A DNA stretch of 64,000 nucleotides from positions 372,001-436,000 of the forward strand of contig DEMH01000009.1 of NCBI GenBank assembly GCA_002354805.1, read 5' to 3'. The notes below the pieces were generated by a model, which had not been told where the DNA came from, ran no database searches, and was given only the letters and a program-made list of their open reading frames with translations. The translations under genes were made by a program, and so were the position numbers. Shown piece by piece: positions 45,247 through 52,576 of this stretch. Positions within the stretch are counted from its first letter, which is position 1. Every line of letters starts with the position of its first letter. Source of the stretch: Gammaproteobacteria bacterium UBA2675 (GTDB lineage: Bacteria > Pseudomonadota > Gammaproteobacteria > Pseudomonadales > Pseudohongiellaceae).

Positions 45247-46713
45247 ATGTCAAATAAAAACAAGGACCTGCTGGATGTCGTCATCGTCGGCGCCGGCCTG
45301 TCAGGGATTGGTGCTGCGGTCATGCTGCAGCAGCAGTGCCCCGGCAAAAACTACTGCATTATTGAGGCGCGCCAGTCGCTGGGCGGCACCTGGGATCTGT
45401 TCCGATACCCCGGCATCCGCTCCGACAGTGACATGCACACCCTGGGTTATCGATTTAAACCCTGGCGCGATGCCAGGGCGATTGCCGACGGGCCATCCAT
45501 TCTCCGCTATGTCAAAGAGACTGCGGCCGAGCATGGTGTCGACCAACACATCCGCTACGGGCAGCGTCTGGTGGCAGCCAACTGGTCAGACGTGGATGCC
45601 TGCTGGACGCTGGAGCTGGAACAGTCAGATGGTTCGGTGATGACCCAGCGCTGCCGCATGCTGCTGATGTGTTCGGGCTATTATCGCTACGAAAAGGGCC
45701 ACACGCCTGAATTTGCGGGACAGGAAGACTTCAAGGGTCAGATTGTGCATCCGCAGCACTGGCCGCAGGATATGGACTACAGCAACAAGCGCGTGGTGAT
45801 TATCGGATCTGGTGCCACAGCCATGACGCTGGCGCCTGCCATGGCCGACGAGGCTGCACATGTGATCATGCTGCAGCGCTCCCCAACCTATGTCGTATCG
45901 ATGCCGGATCGCGATCGCGTAGCCAACGCGCTGCGCAGGATTCTGCCGGACACCTGGGCCTACGCTCTCACGCGTTTCAAGAATGTCCGGTTCCAGCAAT
46001 GGGTATACCGTCAGTCGCGACGCAAACCCGAGAAGCTGAAGAAGCGCATACTGGACATGGTGCGCAAGGAACTGGGGCCTGACTATGATGTCGAGAAGCA
46101 CTTTACGCCCTCCTACAATCCCTGGGATCAACGCCTGTGCCTGGTGCCAAACGCCGACCTTTTTCAGTCCATTCGAGAGGGGCGCACCGAAGTGGTCACC
46201 GAGCATATCGACCGTTTCACCGAAAACGGCATTTTGCTGAAAAACGGCCGGGAGCTGCCAGCTGATATCATCGTCACCGCGACCGGTCTGACTATGCAGA
46301 TCATGGGCGGCGCGCAGTTCAGTCTGAATGGCAAGCCACTGGATTTCGCCGATACCTGGGCCTACAAAGGGCTGATGTATTCTGGTGTGCCCAATCTGGT
46401 GATGACCTTTGGTTATATCAATGCCTCCTGGACCCTGCGAGCCGACCTGACGGCCGAATTTTTCTGTCGCCTGATCAACCATATGGATGAACACGATGCC
46501 CGCGTCGTGCGTCCGACGCTGCGCGAGGAAGATCAGGGAATGGAGGCAAGACCGTTTATTGACGATTTTTCAGCCGGCTATATGCAGCGCATGATGCATC
46601 GCTTCCCCAAACAGGGTGACCGGGCACCGTGGCTGAACACGCAGGATTACGGCAAGGACCGCAAGCTGCTCAGCCGCGACTCACTGGACGATGGTGTGTT
46701 GGTGTTGGGCTGA
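45247..46713 (+). CDS. Flavin monooxygenase of the Baeyer-Villiger type
   Basis: A 488-residue class B flavoprotein monooxygenase. FAD-binding VIVGAGLSGIGA at the N-terminus, an internal NADPH-binding GSGATAM, and the Baeyer-Villiger fingerprint FKGQIVHPQHWP (FxGxxxHxxxWP) are all present. Such enzymes insert oxygen next to ketones or oxidise S/N atoms. The start is ATG 45247 preceded by AGGAA; the frame runs 11 codons further upstream. Its last 16 codons, including the stop, are duplicated beyond the hipBA module. Confidence 0.93.
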   Translation: MSNKNKDLLDVVIVGAGLSGIGAAVMLQQQCPGKNYCIIEARQSLGGTWDLFRYPGIRSDSDMHTLGYRFKPWRDARAIADGPSILRYVKETAAEHGVDQHIRYGQRLVAANWSDVDACWTLELEQSDGSVMTQRCRMLLMCSGYYRYEKGHTPEFAGQEDFKGQIVHPQHWPQDMDYSNKRVVIIGSGATAMTLAPAMADEAAHVIMLQRSPTYVVSMPDRDRVANALRRILPDTWAYALTRFKNVRFQQWVYRQSRRKPEKLKKRILDMVRKELGPDYDVEKHFTPSYNPWDQRLCLVPNADLFQSIREGRTEVVTEHIDRFTENGILLKNGRELPADIIVTATGLTMQIMGGAQFSLNGKPLDFADTWAYKGLMYSGVPNLVMTFGYINASWTLRADLTAEFFCRLINHMDEHDARVVRPTLREEDQGMEARPFIDDFSAGYMQRMMHRFPKQGDRAPWLNTQDYGKDRKLLSRDSLDDGVLVLG

Positions 46714-46718
46714 GCGTA
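46666..46718 (+). repeat. Direct repeat copy A (3' end of monooxygenase gene)
   Basis: A 53-bp segment, identical in 48 positions to 48373-48425. It contains the last codons LLSRDSLDDGVLVLG and stop of the monooxygenase. The four differences inside the codons are all synonymous. Confidence 0.9.
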
Positions 46719-46752
46719 ATCACCGGGCTCTTGTTGGAATGAAGGGTGCGAT

Positions 46753-47967
46753 TCAGTCTGACTGACGGCCAATAACCTGGCGCAGCAGCGTGATGTCATG
46801 CTCATTCGCTCCCGATTTCGCAAATGCCGACTGCCAGTCACTGGTGACGTCACAGATCTGATCAATTATGGATTCTGCATGGTCGCTGGATAGCCCAAAG
46901 GCAACCGCAGCGCTGCGGACATTCTCCAGGCTGCGGGTACGCCCGTGCCGGCCGATGCCCAGCGCATGCTCCCGTCCTGGAGCCAATGAAGGAAGTAGGT
47001 CGAATGCAGGTGAGAGCTGCCAACCCGGGTCGGCGGGGTCGTAAAGTAATCCATGGTTCCTGCCATGGTCATCCGTATTGCCGATTACTACATTGAAGAT
47101 GATGCGACGAAACAGCTGCTCTGAATCACGTTTCCAGTCTTTGCCGTGAGCTCGCAGAATGCTTGCCAATGCGACATAACTGCAGGGATCGGTGAATGCG
47201 TCATCATAGAGTCTCACGCGGTCCCGGTTGAACAGGCTGTGCGCAGAGATGTAATGGAGCGATCGATCTGTCTTGCGGTCAAAGCGCTTGATCAGAAACA
47301 CATCGCGGTCTCCCACCTGCTGTATGGAAATATCCGGGATGTCGATGCCGCAATTTCTGGCAAGTTGCATGCTGGCATATTCAACACGCGGTACATTGAA
47401 CAGATCACCTGCGCGCGAAAACTTTGCCAGGCAGGGGAAACCGTTGTCGGTCAGTGTAACTTTAGGCCGGGCGCCTCCCATGGACGTTGCTGGTACCAGG
47501 ATCTCCAGCAGAGCTGGATCGACGGATTCATTTGCGGCGATTTTGTGAGATGCCTGCTCCAGATCGTCCAACAGACTGATGGAAGGTAGCGCAGATGGTG
47601 TTTTGGGGCGCGATCGCGACATGGAAAACTGCAGACAGCCAACCCCATGGCCGCTGGTCGCCACCAGGCGCTCAATTTCATTAAGCGGCAATCGCTTATG
47701 TCCAGCCAGCAATACCCGGGTGCCCCAGTCGTCCGGACCGGCATCGCTGAATACAGGGAATACACTGTTGGCTGCCCGGGTCGTCTGGGCACCCTGCAGC
47801 AACTTCAGGTTGACCGGGTCCAGAGGGTATGTCCAATCTTTGGTCAGCCATTCAGTATCATAGGTAAAGCTGCCGGCTGTTCTGCCTAATTGAAGTTTGC
47901 CAGCCCGGCACAGTTCGCCGGTTGGCGTCTGGGCGAACACGTAGCAGGCAGTGATAGCCTGGGTCAT
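46753..47967 (-). CDS. hipA: HipA-family serine/threonine kinase toxin
   Basis: A 404-residue HipA-like kinase; E. coli HipA (440 residues) phosphorylates GltX and causes growth arrest. Visible elements are ATSMGGARPKVTL (loop near the autophosphorylation site), LAKFSRAGDLFNVPRVEYA (ATP-binding Lys and helix Glu), catalytic GNTDDHGRNHGLLYD, and PAFDLLPS (metal-binding Asp). All look intact. The ATG overlaps the HipB stop as TGA/ATG, so toxin synthesis is coupled to antitoxin. It sits between two copies of the monooxygenase tail. Confidence 0.93.
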   Translation of the reverse strand: MTQAITACYVFAQTPTGELCRAGKLQLGRTAGSFTYDTEWLTKDWTYPLDPVNLKLLQGAQTTRAANSVFPVFSDAGPDDWGTRVLLAGHKRLPLNEIERLVATSGHGVGCLQFSMSRSRPKTPSALPSISLLDDLEQASHKIAANESVDPALLEILVPATSMGGARPKVTLTDNGFPCLAKFSRAGDLFNVPRVEYASMQLARNCGIDIPDISIQQVGDRDVFLIKRFDRKTDRSLHYISAHSLFNRDRVRLYDDAFTDPCSYVALASILRAHGKDWKRDSEQLFRRIIFNVVIGNTDDHGRNHGLLYDPADPGWQLSPAFDLLPSLAPGREHALGIGRHGRTRSLENVRSAAVAFGLSSDHAESIIDQICDVTSDWQSAFAKSGANEHDITLLRQVIGRQSD

Positions 47968-48269
47968 CGTCGCACACGCCGGGCAGCCCGAAGGCGGCGT
48001 CCGTCTACATCCAGGTGGGGCGCCGCAACCTCACGCAGTGCTGCGGTCAGTTCCAGTGTATCAAGCACAGCGAGTATGGCGCCCATGGACACAGTCGTAC
48101 TCGCCTGTTCAATGGCCTGGTAAGTGGCCAGCGACATCAGGCAGCGTTCTGCCATTTCGCGCTGACTGAAGCCTCTTGATTTGCGAGCCTCCTGAATATT
48201 GAAAGCCAGGGTCTGGTAATCCTCCAAGGCATCCACCGAGATGGCAGCCAGAAATCTCTTCTCGGCCAA
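47964..48269 (-). CDS. hipB: HipB-like XRE-family antitoxin
   Basis: A 101-residue DNA-binding protein with a helix-turn-helix (LAFNIQEARKSRGFSQREMA, then ERCLMSLATYQAIEQ) and a basic C-terminal tail. It would bind HipA and repress the operon from the palindromes upstream. It is the first gene in the hipBA operon. Confidence 0.9.
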   Translation of the reverse strand: MAEKRFLAAISVDALEDYQTLAFNIQEARKSRGFSQREMAERCLMSLATYQAIEQASTTVSMGAILAVLDTLELTAALREVAAPHLDVDGRRLRAARRVRR

Positions 48270-48281
48270 TCACTTCTCCTG

Positions 48282-48324
48282 GCATGGTATACCATGCATT
48301 AACTGGATATATGCATGGTATAAC
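48282..48324 (-). promoter_or_regulatory. HipB operator palindromes
   Basis: GCATGGTATACCATGC (48282-48297) is a perfect 16-bp palindrome about 13 bases upstream of hipB, and a second partial copy, GCATGGTATAAC, lies at 48313-48324. Two operators upstream of hipB are expected for a HipB-type repressor. Confidence 0.75.
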
Positions 48325-48356
48325 AGGTCGTCAAGTGTATGGTCAAGCGGGAGCCG

Positions 48357-49130
48357 TCAGGAAATGGAAATTCTGCTCAGCCGTGACTCACTGGACGACG
48401 GCGTATTGGTGTTGGGCTGAGAGTAGCCGCGCTGCAGGGCCTGCCAGTGCGCCTTGGTGAAGTAGAAGGTCGATTCGCGCTGCTGCCATTTATCCAGTGA
48501 GCGGCGCAGGCGGCTGAGGTTGTTGCGCTGCCAGCCGCTGTGCCGGCTGCGGCGGATCGCGCACTTGTCAAAGTCGATCAGGTAGATTTTGCCCGATCGG
48601 GTCAACAGGATATTGCAGGCGTTAAGATCGGTATGGTCGATGTTGTGGTGGTGGAAGCGCTGGATGATTCGCCCAATGGCTTCCCAGGTGGTGTCTGACA
48701 GGTTTTTTTCGCTGAGGACTTCTGCCAGTGTCTGGGCATCTGCGATACGTTCCGTGATCAGGTCACCCTGGTAGCATAATGGCGAGGTTCGCACACAGCG
48801 GGTTGCGACCGGGCGAGGGACGGGCAGCCCCAGGTCCCGCATCTGCCCAAGCAGCAGGAACTCGCGCCACATTCGGCTGCGTTCAGTGCCACTGTACAGA
48901 TAGGAATTTTTGATCATACGGCCCAGCAGGCCGCCACGGTGGTAGGTTTTCAGCACCAGCTGCAGACTGTCATGTTCATAGAACATGACATTACCGCGCC
49001 CGCGCGAGCACGTGTCATGCTGTTCGCGCGCGAGTGTCTCGCGACAGAACAGGCCCGGCTGGTAGTCGGCCAATACCTTCTGGTTGATCAGTACCGAGGC
49101 ATTTTTGTCTTTATAGTGTTTATATTGCAT
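48357..49130 (-). CDS. kdkA: Kdo kinase (3-deoxy-D-manno-octulosonic acid kinase)
   Basis: A 257-residue kinase of the InaA/KdkA/RfaP superfamily, phosphorylating Kdo of lipid A-Kdo. Motifs are GRGNVMFYEHDSLQLVLKTY (Gly loop, Lys), IDHTDLNACNIL (catalytic Asp, Asn) and YLIDFDKC (metal-binding Asp). The C-terminal about 20 residues (QPNTNTPSSSESRLSRISIS) are read through the antisense of the monooxygenase-tail repeat and are unlike the rest of the protein. KdkA is typical of bacteria with a single Kdo. It is divergent from the glycosyltransferase gene. Confidence 0.88.
   Translation of the reverse strand: MQYKHYKDKNASVLINQKVLADYQPGLFCRETLAREQHDTCSRGRGNVMFYEHDSLQLVLKTYHRGGLLGRMIKNSYLYSGTERSRMWREFLLLGQMRDLGLPVPRPVATRCVRTSPLCYQGDLITERIADAQTLAEVLSEKNLSDTTWEAIGRIIQRFHHHNIDHTDLNACNILLTRSGKIYLIDFDKCAIRRSRHSGWQRNNLSRLRRSLDKWQQRESTFYFTKAHWQALQRGYSQPNTNTPSSSESRLSRISIS
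48373..48425 (+). repeat. Direct repeat copy B: remnant of a second monooxygenase 3' end
   Basis: A 53-bp copy of 46666-46718 with five mismatches. It still reads LLSRDSLDDGVLVLG and a stop on the plus strand, but no upstream monooxygenase sequence precedes it. It lies inside the C-terminus of kdkA in antisense. Confidence 0.85.
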
Positions 49131-49254
49131 GTGACCACTCTACGCGAAGGTCATTGTCATCTTCGTGACGTAGATCATTGTTCTTATGTACCAGACCGAA
49201 GATTACCGCGCCTGTTTTCGATAATATAGCGTTTTTTGAAAAATATGGTGCCTC

Positions 49255-50163
49255 ATGAGCGAATACCCAGTCCCCCCGTCGCGCTGGTATGACGGCCTCT
49301 ACGGCCGCTTCCTGCGGCTTGCCGCCGGTGGCATGGTGTCTCCGCGCTGGTTTCAGCGTGAGCTGCCGTCTCGCGAGCAATTGACCGCCAAAACAGGTCG
49401 GCTGCACCTGGAGATCGTGAGTCACTGCTGGAACTATGCGCATATGCAGACCTATCAGCTCAGTTCGCTGCTACTGTTCCCGCCGACGGATTTGGATGTC
49501 ACCATGACGGTGTTTTACGGCGAAGCGGATACTGAGACCGTCAAACTGCTGGAATTCTTCAGTACGCAACAAATTCCCGGCATTCGCTGGAACTGGCGCC
49601 CTCTGCCAAAACAGGCGCTGTTCCGCCGCGCCATCGGCCGCAACCTGGCCGCCAAAGAGACGAATGCCGATTGGGTCTGGTTCACCGACTGCGACCTGCT
49701 GTTCCGCGAAGGCTGTCTGGATGGTCTGAGCCAGGCACTGCAGGGACGACAGGACGCTTTGGTATTCCCATCCTCTGAATATTGCACGGATCTGCTGCCG
49801 CCCGATGCGCCGCTGCTGTCGCCACCGATGGATCCGCCTGCGGTGGTGGATATCGATGAGGCGCTGTTCCAGCGATACACACGCGATCGCGCTACCGGGC
49901 CTCTGCAGATAACCCATGGCGACATGGCGCGCGCCGTTGGGTATTGCGAGGCGCTGCCTTACTACCAGCAGCCGTCGGATACCTGGTGCAAGGCCTACGA
50001 GGACAGGGCGTTTCGCTGGTTATTGCGGACACAGGGCGTGCCGATTGAGGTGCAGGGCGTTTACCGGATCAAACACCAGGCCAAGGGCCGGTACACAGGC
50101 AGCGCGTTAAACACGGGTGTGCGCAGTGCACTGCGGCAGGCAGCGGCAAAGGTTAAAAACTAG
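49255..50163 (+). CDS. Glycosyltransferase-like protein (GT-A type)
   Basis: A 302-residue protein without signal or TM segment. A nucleotide-sugar-type DxD appears in WVWFTDCDLLFREGCLDGL, and HLEIVSHCWNYAHMQTYQ resembles GT2 N-termini. A late acidic segment (SDTWCKAYEDRAFRWLLRTQ) may give the catalytic base. It is close to kdkA, which suggests LPS sugar addition, but the donor and acceptor are unknown. It ends with a basic tail. Confidence 0.7.
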   Translation: MSEYPVPPSRWYDGLYGRFLRLAAGGMVSPRWFQRELPSREQLTAKTGRLHLEIVSHCWNYAHMQTYQLSSLLLFPPTDLDVTMTVFYGEADTETVKLLEFFSTQQIPGIRWNWRPLPKQALFRRAIGRNLAAKETNADWVWFTDCDLLFREGCLDGLSQALQGRQDALVFPSSEYCTDLLPPDAPLLSPPMDPPAVVDIDEALFQRYTRDRATGPLQITHGDMARAVGYCEALPYYQQPSDTWCKAYEDRAFRWLLRTQGVPIEVQGVYRIKHQAKGRYTGSALNTGVRSALRQAAAKVKN

Positions 50164-50241
50164 ACCTGACGGTCGCTGGCATTTGTCGATGAACGGTTGT
50201 TGAGGCCTAGCTGGTCTGAGCTGTTAATGCATGCAACAAGG

Positions 50242-51510
50242 TCAGTCGGCTGACTCATTGTGGTAGAAACGCAGGCCCACGGCATCGCCATCATCAAACC
50301 CTTCCCAGGTATTGTCGCCGGCACCGTCGCCAGGCAGCTCAAGATAACGACGCTGGTTTTCATCGCCTTTCAGGTACAGATCCAGGAAGGCTGTCGCGAA
50401 ATGCTGCAGGATATTGTTCATGCGCAGCGTGTCCCAGACCGGGTCCGTGTAATGACCGGCGCCAGTCGTATCTTCACGGCCCAGAAACTCGGCGGGGAGC
50501 GGGATGGGCGCCGCCACACTGTGCCCGGCATTCTTGAACACCAGCATATAGCGCGGGTCAGAATTTACGGCGCCATTGTAGGCAGCCTTGACGCCATTGT
50601 CGTAGCCAGAGGTCTGGTCGGCATCGCCGGCTACAAAAAGCACCGGGCCGCTCAAGCCTTTTAAGCCCTCAGCCTCCCAAAACCCCATGTTCATACCCCA
50701 GGGCGCGATCGGGATACCGGCCTTGATACGCGGGTCGCGCTGGCTGGCAAACTCCGGGTTACTGGCCGCCAGTTCGTGCAGCAGACGATTGGGTGGCGCA
50801 CCAATAAAACCCACACCGGCATCGCTGTATCCGGCGCCCAGATTGTTCAGTACGCCATAACCGCCCATGGAGTATCCGATTAACGCCGTGTTGTCAGCAT
50901 CGGTGCTGGCACTGATAAACGCGGCCTCGCCCTGCCCACTGGCGATCGCGTCAAGCACAAAACGCTGATCGGGTGCCCGGTTATATAGCGTGCTGCTAAA
51001 GTTCTGCTGATCCTCGTAGGTGCTGTCCGGGTGATCAATAGAGGCGACCACATAACCCTTGCTGGCCAGATTTTCACCCAGGTGGCTGAGCAGATAGCGG
51101 TTGCCGGGATAACCATGCGACATGATGACCAGCGGAAAACGCTGATCGGCTGCCGGTGCTGCATCACGGATGGCGCGGCCACGCAGTGTGGCGAGGATGG
51201 CCGGATTGCGGGTTGTCGTGGTGTATTCGGTTCCGGACTGACCAATCTGCTCCGTCGTGGCCGGATACCAGACTTCAACGGTCAGCTCTCTGTCGTAGTA
51301 GCTGATCTCAGAGTTGTCACTGGCATTGAGTACGTCCGGCCTGTCCTCGTCGACTAGGCGGATTGTGCGCACGCCAATTGGATGATCGCCGAATGCCGCA
51401 AGTGGCGGCGCGTCGGGACGGGTCAGGTCTATGCGATTGATGGGGTCGCGGTCTTGCGCGTGTGCGGGGGAGAAGCTCAATGTCATCACCAGAATCAGTA
51501 GTCTTTTCAT
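50242..51510 (-). CDS. Exported alpha/beta hydrolase (PAF-acetylhydrolase/dienelactone-hydrolase-like)
   Basis: A 422-residue enzyme with signal peptide (LILVMTLSFSPAHAQD). The oxyanion block PLVIMSHGYPGNRYLLSHLG and the nucleophile elbow GYSMGGYG are typical. A late GHSVAAP may supply the catalytic His, and FVAGDADQTSGYD an aspartate. It lies 128 bases after the phosphatase gene on the same strand, so co-expression is possible. An ester of lipid or phosphate compounds is a plausible substrate, by context only. Confidence 0.78.
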   Translation of the reverse strand: MKRLLILVMTLSFSPAHAQDRDPINRIDLTRPDAPPLAAFGDHPIGVRTIRLVDEDRPDVLNASDNSEISYYDRELTVEVWYPATTEQIGQSGTEYTTTTRNPAILATLRGRAIRDAAPAADQRFPLVIMSHGYPGNRYLLSHLGENLASKGYVVASIDHPDSTYEDQQNFSSTLYNRAPDQRFVLDAIASGQGEAAFISASTDADNTALIGYSMGGYGVLNNLGAGYSDAGVGFIGAPPNRLLHELAASNPEFASQRDPRIKAGIPIAPWGMNMGFWEAEGLKGLSGPVLFVAGDADQTSGYDNGVKAAYNGAVNSDPRYMLVFKNAGHSVAAPIPLPAEFLGREDTTGAGHYTDPVWDTLRMNNILQHFATAFLDLYLKGDENQRRYLELPGDGAGDNTWEGFDDGDAVGLRFYHNESAD

Positions 51511-51638
51511 AGAATAATCTTCATTATGAAGCTAACAGGGCAGATGTACCAATGCCCAATTCTATCTGACTTTTAGTACACTCTGCCCGGATCTCTGGTG
51601 AATAATCCGGGCAGAGCTTCGCAATTACTTGTTGAGTA

Positions 51639-52550
51639 TTACTCAAGCAGCCGCCCACGCAGCGCCGCAATCTCTTCCTCACTCACACCCAGTCCATCCT
51701 TGATGTAGGCGTCAACAGAGCCATACTGTTTGGTCATTTCATCAAATGCGGTTTCCAGATAGATGGGGCGGGTGCCCATCAGTGCGGCGATGGCGGGCTG
51801 TGGCAGTTGCGCCAGAGCGGCGTACTGGGCATTCTGCTCGTCGCTCATCTGCTCATCCAGCGCCGGGGCGCTGTTGGCAAAACGTGGATCGGTGAGGATG
51901 GCTTCTGACAGGGTGAAGTCGGCCATCACGGTGTCGCGATCCATGCCCAGAGCGGTCATCACCAGAGCAGCGGCGATACCAGTGCGGTCCTTGCCGGCGC
52001 TGCAGTGGAACAACAGGGCGTCGCCCGATGTTGCCAGTTCTTCAAACATGGCGGCATAGTGCGGGCGCTGTTGAGAGACCATGTCGCGGTACATCTCGGC
52101 CATGACCAGTTCGGCGTCCTGTTCGGTGACGCCGGGCTGGGCGAGGCGCGTGAACAGCGCGTCATTGCCGTCCAGATTCATCTCGTAGTCCCAGGTCAGC
52201 ATGTTGATATTGCCGGCCTGCCATTCTGTAGGCTCGCTGTGACGCTCTTCAGTGGCGCGCAGGTCAACCACGGTGCCGATGTCCAGCTGCTCGATGGTCT
52301 GGTAGTCAGCTTCGGTCAGGTGGTGGAGTACGCCAGAACGATACAGTTGTCCTTTTTTCAGGGTGCGGCCATCCGCTGTGGTGTAACCACCCATGTCACG
52401 GAAATTGCGACCGCCTTCCATGGGGATCAGGTGTCTCTCTATCAGTTGCTCGCGGTCGTCAGCAAAAACGTTGGCGCTGATGCTGATGGCAGTCATCAGC
52501 GTGATGGCCAGCAGGGCCGCGAATGCGAATGTCAGTCTGTGCTTGTACAT
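51639..52550 (-). CDS. Exported tyrosine-phosphatase-type enzyme (Y_phosphatase3 family)
   Basis: A 303-residue protein with signal peptide (AALLAITLMTAISISANVFA). The PTP P-loop HCSAGKDRTG carries nucleophile Cys183 and Arg189, and the family N-terminal block GGRNFRDMGGYTTADGR is present. Related enzymes act on phosphotyrosine or phosphoinositides, and export implies an extracellular phosphoester substrate. It starts 26 bases after the TonB receptor gene, so the two are almost certainly co-transcribed. Confidence 0.88.
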   Translation of the reverse strand: MYKHRLTFAFAALLAITLMTAISISANVFADDREQLIERHLIPMEGGRNFRDMGGYTTADGRTLKKGQLYRSGVLHHLTEADYQTIEQLDIGTVVDLRATEERHSEPTEWQAGNINMLTWDYEMNLDGNDALFTRLAQPGVTEQDAELVMAEMYRDMVSQQRPHYAAMFEELATSGDALLFHCSAGKDRTGIAAALVMTALGMDRDTVMADFTLSEAILTDPRFANSAPALDEQMSDEQNAQYAALAQLPQPAIAALMGTRPIYLETAFDEMTKQYGSVDAYIKDGLGVSEEEIAALRGRLLE

Positions 52551-52576
52551 CGTAATAATTCCTTTGTAGAAAATGA

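Noticed and set aside
45625..46494. A 289-codon open frame antisense to the monooxygenase
   Set aside because: The forward gene has FAD, NADPH and fingerprint motifs; the antisense frame has none.
46666..48425. The direct repeats as a transposon target-site duplication
   Set aside because: 53 bp is far too long, the copies have diverged silently, and there is no transposase or terminal inverted repeat.
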